A DNA stretch of 64,000 nt, taken from assembly GCA_013360875.1 (NCBI GenBank), contig JABWAU010000002.1, positions 33,759 to 97,758 of the forward strand, given 5' to 3'. Below the pieces are notes generated by a model. It made no database searches and had not been told where the DNA came from. It was given only the letters and a program-made list of their open reading frames with translations. A program made the translations under genes and the position numbers. Shown here in pieces: positions 34,713 through 43,460 of this stretch. The stretch's first letter is position 1. The number at the start of each line of letters is the position of its first letter. The stretch is from Anaerolineales bacterium. GTDB taxonomy: Bacteria; Chloroflexota; Anaerolineae; Anaerolineales; Villigracilaceae.

Positions 34713-35336
34713 ATGAAACTATCCGACCTCCTCGAAAAATCCGCCCACAGCCACTCCCACCTCTGCCCGCGCCAGATTCTCGGCGTGCGGCTGGGACTGG
34801 CTGGCATGAAAGCCCTCGGCTTCGACGCGCCGCCGCCCAAAAAGCGCCTGCTCGTCATCGTCGAGACCGACGGCTGTTTCGCCGATGGCGTCACCGCCGC
34901 CACCGACTGCACCGTTGGTCACCGCACCCTGCGCGTGGAAGATTACGGCAAGACCGCCGCCGTCTTCGTGGATACGCACACGGGGCGGGCGGTTCGAATC
35001 GCCCCCGCGCTGGATGTGCGCCAAAAAGCCTACGCCTACGCCCCTGATGAGCCGCGTCACTACTTCGCGCAAATGCAAGCCTATCAAATCATGCCTGACG
35101 CGGAGATGTTCACCATCAGCGACGTGCAATTGAACACCCCCATCGAAGCCATCGTCTCGCGCCCTGGCGTGCGCGTCAACTGCGACCACTGCGGCGAAGA
35201 AATCATGAACGAACGCGAGATTCAGCGTGAAGGACTCACCCTCTGCCGCTCCTGCGCGGGTCAAGCCTACTATGCGCCTCTCATGCCCGCCGCTTCCCTC
35301 CTCTCAATCCCTGCTGGACTGGTCACTGAACACTGA
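34713..35336 (+). CDS. FmdE-like protein with C-terminal zinc ribbon
   Basis: A 207-aa protein of the formylmethanofuran dehydrogenase subunit E-like family: HSHLCPRQILGVRLGL, then VIVETDGCFADGVTAATDCTVGH, with a C-terminal zinc ribbon (NCDHCGEEI ... LCRSCAG). Members often accompany molybdenum or tungsten enzymes and may store or deliver metal. The N-terminus is intact, although its start codon is embedded in a minisatellite. Followed by a sulfite-exporter-type gene. Confidence 0.83.
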   Translation: MKLSDLLEKSAHSHSHLCPRQILGVRLGLAGMKALGFDAPPPKKRLLVIVETDGCFADGVTAATDCTVGHRTLRVEDYGKTAAVFVDTHTGRAVRIAPALDVRQKAYAYAPDEPRHYFAQMQAYQIMPDAEMFTISDVQLNTPIEAIVSRPGVRVNCDHCGEEIMNEREIQREGLTLCRSCAGQAYYAPLMPAASLLSIPAGLVTEH

Positions 35337-35370
35337 TCACTGAACACTGATCACTGCTCACTGCTCACTG
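35319..35370. repeat. Gene-edge minisatellite starting at the FmdE-like stop
   Basis: TCACTGAACACTGATCACTG units (period 8-16). The last codons and the TGA stop (35334-35336) are part of the array. Confidence 0.82.
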
Positions 35371-35380
35371 CCCCCTCCCC

Positions 35381-36130
35381 ATGAACAACCCCTTCCTCTT
35401 CCTCCTCGTCTTCATCGTCGCCGTCCTTTACTCCAGCGCGGGCTTTGGCGGCGCATCGGGCTATCTGCTCTCGATGAGCTTCTTCGACATCCCCGCCAAC
35501 GTCATGTCCAGCACGGCGCTGGTGTTGAATATCTTCGTCTCGACGATTTCATTTACAAGTTACTTCCGCGCGGGACACTTCCGCCCCAAACTGCTGCTCC
35601 CCTTTCTGGCGACGTCCATCCCTGCCGCGTTTCTCGGCGGGACCTTCAAACTGAGCGAGCAAACCTACTCGACCCTGCTCTACGCCGTGCTCACCTACCT
35701 CGCCCTGCGCATGATCTTTTTCCCTCTCCTCTCCGACAAAGCCGACTGGACCCCGCGTCCCGTCCCGCTTTGGGCGGCGTTGACCAGCGGCTCGGTCATT
35801 GGTCTGCTCTCAGGCATGATCGGCATTGGCGGCGGGATTTTTCTTTCCCCGCTCATCATCCTCGCAGGCTGGGGCAACTCCAAGCAGGCGGCTGCCTCCG
35901 CGGGCGCGTTCATCGCCATCAACTCCATCAGCGGATTGGTTGGACGCGTCAGCAATGGCTCCTTTGCCTTTGGCGAATTTGGGATTCCCATGCTGGCAGT
36001 CGGCTTGCTTGGCGCGCTGATTGGCAGCCGCCTGGGTGCGGTTAAATTTTCGAGCGCAAACGTCCGCCGCGCGCTCGGAATCATCCTCATCGTTGCAGTG
36101 GGGACGTTTTGGGTTTCATTCTTCGACTGA
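35381..36130 (+). CDS. TauE/SafE (TSUP) family anion exporter
   Basis: A 249-aa TSUP-family membrane protein with eight hydrophobic segments and the repeated signatures GFGGASGYLLS and IGIGGGIFLSPLI. Members export sulfite, sulfonates or related anions, which fits a sulfur-active organism. No clear ribosome site; the start ATG follows the minisatellite. Confidence 0.85.
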   Translation: MNNPFLFLLVFIVAVLYSSAGFGGASGYLLSMSFFDIPANVMSSTALVLNIFVSTISFTSYFRAGHFRPKLLLPFLATSIPAAFLGGTFKLSEQTYSTLLYAVLTYLALRMIFFPLLSDKADWTPRPVPLWAALTSGSVIGLLSGMIGIGGGIFLSPLIILAGWGNSKQAAASAGAFIAINSISGLVGRVSNGSFAFGEFGIPMLAVGLLGALIGSRLGAVKFSSANVRRALGIILIVAVGTFWVSFFD

Positions 36131-36198
36131 ATTGTCGGCGCAGCAAATGATCGAGAAACAGAAGCAACTATCAGGGCGGCTTGAGGCGGTTCAATCAA

Positions 36199-36214
36199 AG
36201 TGATATTCATCACT
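36199..36214. promoter_or_regulatory. CRP/FNR-family palindrome AGTGAT-N4-ATCACT
   Basis: AGTGATATTCATCACT is a perfect palindrome with GTGA-N6-TCAC half-sites, 34 bp upstream of the PhnD-like/sensor kinase operon. Second CRP-like site in the window. Confidence 0.6.
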
Positions 36215-36248
36215 GGACAACTTTTGTCCGATTTGCTACATTCATGGC

Positions 36249-37172
36249 ATGAAGAAAATCATCCTTCTGCTAACCGCCTTTCTCCTTATCTCCTGCTCTC
36301 CCATCCCGCAAGCAGAAATCGCGGGGCATGTGGATTTGAACAACCTCCAGCCCCTGCCTACACCCAGCGGCTATGAAGCCGTGCCGTTGCGGGTGGCGGT
36401 GGCGGCGGTCATCTCGCCCAAAGGGACGGTTGAATCGTATTCCCCTTTTCTTTCCTACCTTGAAGAAAAACTCAATCGTCCTATTGAACTGATCCAGCGC
36501 CGGACATATCTTGAAATTAATGACCTTATCGAACATGGTGAAGTGGATCTCGCTTTCGTTTGCACCAGCGCCTACATTCAGGGACACGACACCTTCGGCA
36601 TGGAATTACTCGTCGCACCGCAAGTGGACGGGAAGACCACATACAATTCTTATTTGATTGTTCCAACTTCAAGCAGCGCGCAAAGCATGAAAGACTTGCG
36701 CGGGGAGGTCTTTGCCTTCACCGATCCCATCTCGCTCAGCGGGCGCGTCTATCCCACTTTCCTTGTTCAACAGGTGGGTTTCACGCCAGAGGAATTCTTC
36801 GGGCGCACGTTCTACACCTACAGCCATGATGAGGCTATTCGGGCAGTGGCAAGCCGCGTGGCGGATGGAGCCGCAGTCGACTCGCTCGTGTACGAATACG
36901 CCATCGCGCGCGACCCTTCGCTGGCGGAGAAAGTCAAGATCATCCATCGTTCTCCCGATTTCGGAATCCCGCCTGTCGTGGTAAGTCCGTTTACGCGCCC
37001 TCAGGTCAAGGCAGAGTTGCAATCCCTCCTGCTGGAGATGGCGGATGATCCCACATCCAGTGAAGCCCTGGCTTCCATCGGCGTGGAACGCTTTGTCTTG
37101 ATAGACGACAGCGCCTATGACAGTGTTCGCACGCTAATGGGTAGTGTTCTCTCTCCGGTAGTGCAGCCATGA
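36249..37172 (+). CDS. PhnD-like substrate-binding lipoprotein
   Basis: A 307-aa lipoprotein (lipobox LISC, Cys16) of the phosphate/phosphite/phosphonate-binding PhnD family: VAVAAVISPKGTVESYSPFL, DLAFVCTSAYIQG, VFAFTDPISLSGRV. No ABC permease or ATPase follows. Instead the stop overlaps the start of a sensor kinase by 4 bp, so it probably works as the ligand sensor of that kinase. Ligand unknown. Confidence 0.83.
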   Translation: MKKIILLLTAFLLISCSPIPQAEIAGHVDLNNLQPLPTPSGYEAVPLRVAVAAVISPKGTVESYSPFLSYLEEKLNRPIELIQRRTYLEINDLIEHGEVDLAFVCTSAYIQGHDTFGMELLVAPQVDGKTTYNSYLIVPTSSSAQSMKDLRGEVFAFTDPISLSGRVYPTFLVQQVGFTPEEFFGRTFYTYSHDEAIRAVASRVADGAAVDSLVYEYAIARDPSLAEKVKIIHRSPDFGIPPVVVSPFTRPQVKAELQSLLLEMADDPTSSEALASIGVERFVLIDDSAYDSVRTLMGSVLSPVVQP

Positions 37173-38614
37173 TCCAAAAGTTTTATCAGCGTCTTTGGGC
37201 GATTGCAGGAGCAGTCAGCGTCCGCACAAAAATTCTCGGCATTGTGCTGGGGTTCATTGTTCTGCTTGGCGCAGGCGTGATCATACAATCTCGTTATGCG
37301 CTGACCGCCACCATGACCGAGCAATTGGAGGAGCAAAGCGTTTCGGTCTCGCGTGACCTTGCGGCGCGCGCCGCCGATCCCATTTTATTGAACGACCTGC
37401 TCAGCCTTCACGATCTCCTCAACGAAACGCTCGCCAACAATCCCAACGTCCGTTATGCCTTCATCGTTGACCCGCGCGGACAGGTCATCGCGCAAACGTT
37501 CGAGGGCGGCTTCCCATTGGACTTGCTGGCGATGAATTCTACCCATGCCGACGAACATCACCACACCGTTTTGATCCAAACCGATGAAGGACTCGTTTGG
37601 GATACGGCTGTCCCCATCCTAGATGGCAAGATCGGCACGGCTCGCATCGGACTTTCGGACGCCTCCATGCAATTGGCGTTATCCAAGCTGACAGTGCAAC
37701 TGCTCCTCACCATCATACTGGTTTCGGCGACGGGCGTTCTGGTCGCCGTGTTTCTCACCTGGATTCTCACCCGCCCCATCCTCGCCCTGGTCGCCGCCAC
37801 CCAAGCCGTCGCCAAAGGCGATTTCACTCCCCGCGTCCCGCGCTGGGCGGACGACGAGATCGGCGACCTTGCCACCGCGTTCAATGCAATGACCGAAGAA
37901 CTGGCGCATACGGAAGAACTGCGTCGCGAACGCGAAGGCTTGCGCCGACAATTGATGGAAAAAGTGATCGCCACGCAGGAGGACGAACGCCGCCGCATCG
38001 CCCGCGAACTGCACGACTCCACCTCCCAGAATTTAACCTCCCTCATCGTCGGCTTGCGGATGATGGAAGCCCAATGCGCCCATTGCGCCTCGCCCACCAA
38101 AGCCGCCGACCTGCGCGAAGTCGCCTCGCACACCCTCGAAGAAGTCCACGACCTCTCCATGCGCCTGCGCCCGCGCGTCCTCGACGACCTCGGTCTCGCC
38201 GCCGCGCTGGAACGGCTGGCGCACGAGTGGCAGGCGCGCTACAAAATCCCTGTAGATGTGGTCATTGAACTGGAGGACCGCCTGCCCGGCGAAATCGAAA
38301 CCGCCCTCTACCGCATCGTGCAGGAAGCGCTCACCAACATCGCCCGCCACGCGCAGGCGAAATCTGCCAGCATTCTCATCGAAAAACGCGGCGGCTTCGT
38401 CCGCGCCATTGTGGAAGATGACGGCATCGGCTTCGACCCCTCCGCCCAGCGCGGCGAACGCCATCTCGGTCTGCTGGGGATGCGCGAACGCGCCGAACTA
38501 CTGGGCGGCACGCTCATCATCGAATCCATGCCCGAACATGGCGCCAGCGTCTTCATCGAAATCCCCCTCCTGCATCCTGCAACTTTCAACCTTCAACCTG
38601 TGACTGCTCCATGA
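37169..38614 (+). CDS. NarX-type sensor histidine kinase
   Basis: A 481-aa kinase with TM1 (about 19-40), an extracytoplasmic domain (about 45-165), TM2 (about 175-200) and HAMP (about 200-250). A HisKA_3 dimerisation helix follows with phospho-acceptor His in RRRIARELHDST (about 280), then HATPase_c (ALYRIVQEALTNIARHA; DDGIGFDP). Partner of the adjacent response regulator (4-bp overlap). The signal probably comes from the PhnD-like lipoprotein. Confidence 0.9.
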   Translation: MIQKFYQRLWAIAGAVSVRTKILGIVLGFIVLLGAGVIIQSRYALTATMTEQLEEQSVSVSRDLAARAADPILLNDLLSLHDLLNETLANNPNVRYAFIVDPRGQVIAQTFEGGFPLDLLAMNSTHADEHHHTVLIQTDEGLVWDTAVPILDGKIGTARIGLSDASMQLALSKLTVQLLLTIILVSATGVLVAVFLTWILTRPILALVAATQAVAKGDFTPRVPRWADDEIGDLATAFNAMTEELAHTEELRREREGLRRQLMEKVIATQEDERRRIARELHDSTSQNLTSLIVGLRMMEAQCAHCASPTKAADLREVASHTLEEVHDLSMRLRPRVLDDLGLAAALERLAHEWQARYKIPVDVVIELEDRLPGEIETALYRIVQEALTNIARHAQAKSASILIEKRGGFVRAIVEDDGIGFDPSAQRGERHLGLLGMRERAELLGGTLIIESMPEHGASVFIEIPLLHPATFNLQPVTAP

Positions 38615-39264
38615 CCATTCGCGTCCTTCTTGCCGATGACCATGCTGTTCTTCGCTCTGGCTTGCGCCTTCTGCTCACCAGCCAGGGCGAATACGAAGTG
38701 GTGGGCGAAGCCGCCAGCGGAACGGAAACCCTCTCCCTCGCGGAAGAACTTCAACCCGATCTGATTCTGCTCGACCTGAGTATGCCCGCCCTCGGCGGCT
38801 TGGATGCGCTGCCCACCCTCCGTAAACTTGCCCCTGCCGCGAAGATTCTCATCCTCACCATGCACGACGACCCGCAGTATCTTCGGCAGGCGTTGAAGCA
38901 TGGAGCGAGCGGCTACGTCCTCAAGAAAGCGGCGGATACCGAACTGCTCTCCGCCATCCAAGCCGTGCTGCGCGGCGAAATGTACGTCCACCCCTCGATG
39001 ACGCGTGTGCTGCTGGAAGACATGCTCCCCGCCTCCCGCACCGCCGACAAGGGCACCGCCTGGGATGCCCTCAGCGAACGCGAGCAGGAAGTGCTCAAAA
39101 TGGTCGCGCTTGGTCACACCAGCGCCGAGATCGCAGAACAATTAAGTTTGAGCGTAAAAACCGTGGAGACCTATCGCGCCAGGGGAATGGAAAAACTGGG
39201 TTTGCGAACACGCGCGGCATTGGTGAAATTTGCACTACAAGAGGGTTTAATCAAAAGGGATTAA
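38611..39264 (+). CDS. NarL/FixJ-type response regulator
   Basis: A 217-aa regulator. The receiver domain has Asp8/Asp9 (LLADDHAV), phospho-Asp near 54 (LILLDLSMP) and a Lys near 104. A C-terminal LuxR-type helix-turn-helix follows (LSEREQEVLKMVALGHTSAEIAEQ). The cognate partner of the kinase. Targets unknown; the downstream tryptophanase is a possible one. Confidence 0.92.
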   Translation: MTIRVLLADDHAVLRSGLRLLLTSQGEYEVVGEAASGTETLSLAEELQPDLILLDLSMPALGGLDALPTLRKLAPAAKILILTMHDDPQYLRQALKHGASGYVLKKAADTELLSAIQAVLRGEMYVHPSMTRVLLEDMLPASRTADKGTAWDALSEREQEVLKMVALGHTSAEIAEQLSLSVKTVETYRARGMEKLGLRTRAALVKFALQEGLIKRD

Positions 39265-39387
39265 AAAAAGGGGAGGGGTGGAAGCATATGTCAGCGCCAA
39301 TCTGTTTTTACCCGTAAAGGCACCTAGACGACCTTTCAAATGGATAAAGTCCAGCTAAGAACATCCCGAGATGAATGAAATTCATAA

Positions 39388-39412
39388 ACGGCGTACGTGA
39401 TAAGTACGCCGT
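39388..39412 (+). terminator. Candidate terminator hairpin after the two-component operon
   Basis: ACGGCGTAC, 7-base loop, GTACGCCGT, followed by CTTGATT. The stem is perfect but the U-run is weak. The region 39265-39500 otherwise shows no gene beyond a possible 9-codon ORF. Confidence 0.5.
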
Positions 39413-39506
39413 CTTGATTCACGGCACATGTCGTTTTAAGCGAATTCCATGACATTTGTTACAGACCAAAAAAGTAGATAGGTTGTAGAATTACATAGTC
39501 ATTGGA

Positions 39507-39648
39507 GGTAACTACTCAGCCCTTCTCGCATACGCAGATCCTAAAGGTCTTTTTCGCAAAAACAGACGCTGAATTCGCAGAGACATCATGCTTAAAGCGC
39601 ATTTTTGATTGCAAAGGAGACCTTTAGGCTCTTGCCTGAGCAGTTACC
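39507..39648. mobile_element. 142-bp MITE with 6-bp target duplication
   Basis: Terminal inverted repeats GGTAACTACTCAG (39507-39519) and CTGAGCAGTTACC (39636-39648), with a second internal perfect pair CCTAAAGGTCT (39540-39550) and AGACCTTTAGG (39618-39628). ATTGGA directly flanks both ends (39501-39506 and 39649-39654). No ORF for a transposase inside. It lies in the tryptophanase 5' region. Confidence 0.82.
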
Positions 39649-39729
39649 ATTGGAGACCGAATGGCAACACACAGGGGCGCACGCCAGGCTCGCTACCCAA
39701 ATTTGACGCACTCTCAAATTAGGAGACAA

Positions 39730-41109
39730 ATGACCATGCAATACCCCCCCGAACCGTTTCGCATCAAAGTCACTGAACCGATCCGCCTCATCCCGCGTGA
39801 GGAGCGTGAAGCCAGGCTCAAAGAGGCGGGCTACAACCTCTTCGCTCTTAAGGCCGAAGACATCTTCATTGACCTCCTCACCGACTCCGGCACGGGCGCG
39901 ATGAGTCAGGAGCAATGGGCGGCGCTCATGCGCGGCGACGAGTCCTACGCGGGCGCGCGCTCGTATCATCGTCTCAAAGCCGCGGTGGATGACATCTTCG
40001 GCTTCAAGTTTTTTGTCCCCACGCATCAGGGACGCGCCGCCGAGAATATTTTGTCCGCGTGCCTCGTCAAGCCTGATCTCTGGGTGCCGAGCAACATGCA
40101 CTTCGACACCACCGACGCCAACATCCGCGCGCGCGGTGGTCGCCCGGCGAATCTCGTCATTGACGAAGCCGCCGACCCCGCGAATCCGCATCCCTTCAAA
40201 GGGAATATGGACATCGCCAAACTCAAAGCCTTCATCGCGCAACATGGGCGAGAAAATATTCCGTTCGGGATGATCACAGTCACGAACAACGCGGGAGGCG
40301 GACAGCCCGTCTCGATGGAGAATCTCAAAGCAGTTGCGGATGTCTACCACGAGGCAGGAATCCCATTCTTCATCGACGCGGCACGCTACGCTGAAAACTG
40401 CTACTTCATCCAGCAGCGGGAACCTGGCTATGAGCATCGTTCCGTCAAAGACATCGCCCGTGAGATGTTCTCACTCGCGGACGGAATGTGCATGTCCGCG
40501 AAGAAGGACGCCATCGTCAACATCGGCGGTCTGCTGTGCGTGAACGATGAGAAATTATTTCAAGACATCAAGAACGAATTGATCCTGCGCGAAGGCTTCC
40601 CCACCTACGGCGGACTTGCAGGACGCGACCTCGACGCGATGGCGGTCGGCTTATACGAAGGTTTGGATGAAACGTATCTATCGTATCGCGTCGGGCAAAC
40701 AGCCTATCTCGCCGCGCGACTCAATGACGCAGGCATTCCCACCATCCAACCCGCAGGGGGACATGCCGTGTACGTGGTTGCAAATCAACTCCTGCCGCAC
40801 ATCCCCAACTATGAATTCCCCGCGCAATCCCTCGGCGTGGAACTTTACCGCGAAGGGGCGATACGAGGAGTCGAAATCGGCTCGGTCATGTTCGCCTGTC
40901 TCGACCCCGAAGACAACACCTGGCATTACCCGGCGCTCGAACTTTTGCGCCTGACCATTCCGCGCCGCGTGTACACACAGAGCCATTTCGATTATGTCGC
41001 CGACGCGTTGGCGAAAATAAAAAGCCGCGCAACCGAACTGCGCGGCTATCAACTGACGTACGCACCCGAGTTATTGCGTCACTTCACGGCGCGGTTTGAG
41101 CCGTTGTAA
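39730..41109 (+). CDS. tnaA: Tryptophanase (tryptophan indole-lyase)
   Basis: A 459-aa beta-eliminating lyase that cleaves tryptophan to indole, pyruvate and ammonia with PLP. The sequence matches tryptophanase/tyrosine phenol-lyase throughout: [38 protein letters not shown] and the PLP-lysine region [13 protein letters not shown], with full usual length. Tyrosine phenol-lyase is the alternative; tryptophanase is preferred on overall impression. AGGAG lies just before ATG 39730; ATG 39736 is also possible. No TnaC-like leader peptide found. A terminator-like palindrome follows the stop. Confidence 0.88.
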   Translation: MTMQYPPEPFRIKVTEPIRLIPREEREARLKEAGYNLFALKAEDIFIDLLTDSGTGAMSQEQWAALMRGDESYAGARSYHRLKAAVDDIFGFKFFVPTHQGRAAENILSACLVKPDLWVPSNMHFDTTDANIRARGGRPANLVIDEAADPANPHPFKGNMDIAKLKAFIAQHGRENIPFGMITVTNNAGGGQPVSMENLKAVADVYHEAGIPFFIDAARYAENCYFIQQREPGYEHRSVKDIAREMFSLADGMCMSAKKDAIVNIGGLLCVNDEKLFQDIKNELILREGFPTYGGLAGRDLDAMAVGLYEGLDETYLSYRVGQTAYLAARLNDAGIPTIQPAGGHAVYVVANQLLPHIPNYEFPAQSLGVELYREGAIRGVEIGSVMFACLDPEDNTWHYPALELLRLTIPRRVYTQSHFDYVADALAKIKSRATELRGYQLTYAPELLRHFTARFEPL

Positions 41110-41146
41110 AAAAGTGACAGTCGCATTTAGATGACTGTCACTTTTT
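41109..41146 (+). terminator. Palindromic terminator of tnaA
   Basis: AAAAAGTGACAGTC pairs with GACTGTCACTTTTT around a short centre; T5 on the plus strand and A5 on the other make it bidirectional. Related in sequence to the palindrome at 30454. Confidence 0.82.
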
Positions 41147-41172
41147 ATGGAATCGTTTGCCTGCTGACAGCG

Positions 41173-42153
41173 TTACGGTTCCGTTGTCAGATAGGTGAAC
41201 AATGCTGCGAGATCATCATCGGTCATCATCGAAGCGTTCTGCCATGGCATGGCTTCGCTGAACGGCGTGCCGCTCGGGCGGACGCCGGTGCGCATGGTTT
41301 GGATGAACTCTTCGAGCGTCAGTGTGGTGACAAACGGGCGTGGATTGATGGTCGCCGGGCTGACAGAGGTCGCGGGCGAGCCAGTCATATCCGTGCCGTG
41401 ACAGCCGCGGCACTCTCCAAACGTAGCAACATACTTACCGTATTCCGCATTCACACCCTGCGGCGGCGCGTTGACGATCGCCGGCGCAGGCGGAGGGGGT
41501 TCCCCGAATAAACCGGCGCCAGACATCACTGCGCCGAGGAAATTCATGTTGTCACCGGTTGGGCTGGAGTTCGGCACCGGCGGCAGTGAGCGCAGGTACG
41601 CGATAATGGCTTCGGTGTCCTCGTTGCTCAATTCGCGGTAGGGTAGAAAGGACATCATGCCCAATTTATGTCCCTGCCTGTCAATGCTGTAGCGCAGGGC
41701 GCGGAACAGTTCGCCGTCGCTGTAATCTTTCAGTTTGCCGCCCGGCGTGAGATTTTCGGCGATCATGTCGCCAATGAAGCCGAACCCCTCGGATTCAGCG
41801 ATGTTCCAGCCGCCGCTGAGCGGGTACTCACCTGTGGGGCGTCCGTTCGGTCCAACTGGGCTATGACATCCAACACAGGCAATGTTGACCAGATATTCGC
41901 CGCGCGCGATCTGTTCGGGTGTTCCAGCGACGGTCAGGTCCGGGGCTGGGTCCGCGCCGGGAAAGTACGAGGTGATTAAGCCGCGCGCGCCGGCAAATGC
42001 CACAAACCCGACGATCAGGGTGAGCAACCCCGCGCCCAATCCGCCGAGGATCTTGACCCACATCCGCTGGGCTTTGACGGCGCGGACGGTGAGTCTGCCG
42101 AAGAAAAAGGTAATTGCAAGAACGATGAGTAGAACGAGCAAGTTGACAAACAT
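41173..42153 (-). CDS. Membrane-anchored dihaem cytochrome c
   Basis: A 326-aa protein with one or two N-terminal TM segments (about 3-65) and two cytochrome c domains with CVGCH and CRGCH. Axial Met candidates lie in MMSFLPYREL and AMPWQN. The start with AAGGAG is chosen. Outward facing; it resembles alcohol or gluconate dehydrogenase cytochromes but no dehydrogenase is adjacent. Confidence 0.87.
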   Translation of the reverse strand: MFVNLLVLLIVLAITFFFGRLTVRAVKAQRMWVKILGGLGAGLLTLIVGFVAFAGARGLITSYFPGADPAPDLTVAGTPEQIARGEYLVNIACVGCHSPVGPNGRPTGEYPLSGGWNIAESEGFGFIGDMIAENLTPGGKLKDYSDGELFRALRYSIDRQGHKLGMMSFLPYRELSNEDTEAIIAYLRSLPPVPNSSPTGDNMNFLGAVMSGAGLFGEPPPPAPAIVNAPPQGVNAEYGKYVATFGECRGCHGTDMTGSPATSVSPATINPRPFVTTLTLEEFIQTMRTGVRPSGTPFSEAMPWQNASMMTDDDLAALFTYLTTEP

Positions 42154-42165
42154 GGTATTCTCCTT

Positions 42166-42191
42166 GTAGGACAAGATTAATCTTGTCCTAC
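42166..42191. repeat. REP-like GTAG palindrome (perfect)
   Basis: GTAGGACAAGATT and its complement. On the minus strand its GTAG gives the TAG stop of the SRPBCC gene. Confidence 0.9.
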
Positions 42192-42616
42192 CCTTCCAGC
42201 GCCTTCTTCAAGGCGTTCATGGTCTCGTCCATCTGCTTGTCCATCTGGCTTTTCATCATGCCTTCGGCGAGTTTGAAGAATCCGCCAGGTTCGGCTTCGA
42301 TGGAGACAGTGACCAGCGTCCCGCCACTCTCGGCCTGGAAGGCAAAACTGCCCGCGACAGGGAAGGGTCCTTCCAGTCCCTTGTAGGCATAGCGCGCAGG
42401 CGGCTCCCAGACCGTGACTTCGGACTTCATCTCCATTTTTTGGCCGAGGAACTTCGACACGAACACGTATTGCGTGCCGACGCGCGCCGCGCCTTCGGTC
42501 AGGATTTTGGCTTCAACGAAGCCGACCATCCATTTCGGCGCGTTGGCGAAGTCAGTGGCGAAGGCGAATGCCTTCTCGGGCGTGCAATTGATGTGGATTG
42601 ATTTTTCGAGTTTCAT
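42188..42616 (-). CDS. SRPBCC-family protein
   Basis: A 142-aa START/polyketide-cyclase-like domain: KSIHINCTPEKAFAFATDF, then GTQYVFVSKFLGQKMEMKSEV and GTLVTVSIEAEPGGFFKLAE. A ligand-binding helix-grip fold of unknown ligand. GGAG upstream. Stop supplied by a REP palindrome. Confidence 0.85.
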   Translation of the reverse strand: MKLEKSIHINCTPEKAFAFATDFANAPKWMVGFVEAKILTEGAARVGTQYVFVSKFLGQKMEMKSEVTVWEPPARYAYKGLEGPFPVAGSFAFQAESGGTLVTVSIEAEPGGFFKLAEGMMKSQMDKQMDETMNALKKALEG

Positions 42617-42633
42617 GGGGTGTCTCCTTTTTG

Positions 42634-42693
42634 GTAGCGCGAGATTTATCTCGCTGATAAATATGAAACGCAAACTGAAGTTTGCGGTACTAC
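42634..42693. repeat. Composite REP-like double hairpin
   Basis: GTAG foot plus GCGAGATTTATCTCGC, spacer, then CGCAAACTGAAGTTTGCG and GTACTAC. The right end provides the TAG stop of the methyltransferase-like gene on the minus strand. Confidence 0.82.
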
Positions 42694-43286
42694 TTGAATT
42701 TGGGAATTAAGAACGGCACGGTCTTCTTGTATTCCAGATACGACTCGCCGAAGCGCAGTTCAAGCTCGGTCTCTTCGAAGAATTTGAGGAAAAAGGCATG
42801 GGCGGGGATCAAGCCCAACGAAGCGGCGAGCAGGACAAAGGTCGAGGAGGAGGCGAAGGCGAGGGCTAGGGCGCAGAGGTAGAATCCGAGCGACATCGGG
42901 TTGCGAGTCCGGTTGTAGATGTCGTCATTCACAATCTTTTTCGTCAGGATGAAGGCGTTGGTTCCACTGCCGAGGGAGCGGAGGAGTTTGTTCGTCACGC
43001 CGAGGAAGTACAAACCTGGGATCGCAAGGACGATGCCGAGGGCGAGGGTGAACGGCTTGAACGGGAGCGAGGGCAGACCGAGGAGCGCGTCGAAGCGGGT
43101 GAGACCTGGATAGACGAGCGCGATGAGCGGCGGCGCGACCAAGCCCGCGAAAAAGAAGAAGTGCATGACGCGGCTGGAGCGTTCGGCGTTTTCTTTGGAG
43201 CGATGCGCGCGCAGCCAGGCGCCGAGAACGAGCGCGGCGATGAAGAAGGCGACGATGCCGATGAGGACGTAATAGACGATGAACAT
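42690..43286 (-). CDS. Isoprenylcysteine methyltransferase-like membrane protein
   Basis: A 198-aa protein with about five TM segments and the ICMT/phospholipid methyltransferase pattern near the C-terminus (DDIYNRTRNPMSLGFYL ... FFEETELELRFGESYLEYKK). Such enzymes methylate small hydrophobic or membrane substrates. AGGAG upstream of the chosen ATG. Confidence 0.82.
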   Translation of the reverse strand: MFIVYYVLIGIVAFFIAALVLGAWLRAHRSKENAERSSRVMHFFFFAGLVAPPLIALVYPGLTRFDALLGLPSLPFKPFTLALGIVLAIPGLYFLGVTNKLLRSLGSGTNAFILTKKIVNDDIYNRTRNPMSLGFYLCALALAFASSSTFVLLAASLGLIPAHAFFLKFFEETELELRFGESYLEYKKTVPFLIPKFK

Positions 43287-43315
43287 GATTCTCCTGCGTA
43301 GACATCCAAAAGAAA

Positions 43316-43454
43316 TTAAACACAAAGGGCACGAAGTACTCAAAGGTGGGTTGGGCGAGAAACGTGATTCCTCTTTTAGATTCTCACGAACGATGGTCGA
43401 AGCGAAGTCGTCACGGGTAAATTCCTTCGCGACCTTAGTGTCCTTCGTGTTTAA
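43316..43454. repeat. Large inverted-repeat element (TTAAACAC...GTGTTTAA)
   Basis: Left arm TTAAACACAAAGGGCACGAA and right arm CCTTAGTGTCCTTCGTGTTTAA (complement TTAAACACGAAGGACACTAA) enclose ~87 bp without ORF. Fills the gap between two membrane-protein genes. Confidence 0.75.
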
Positions 43455-43460
43455 AGGGTT

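Noticed and set aside
39265..39729. TnaC-like leader peptide for tryptophanase
   Set aside because: No short ORF with the Trp-x-Pro type signature was found; a 9-codon ORF at about 39288 has no Trp.
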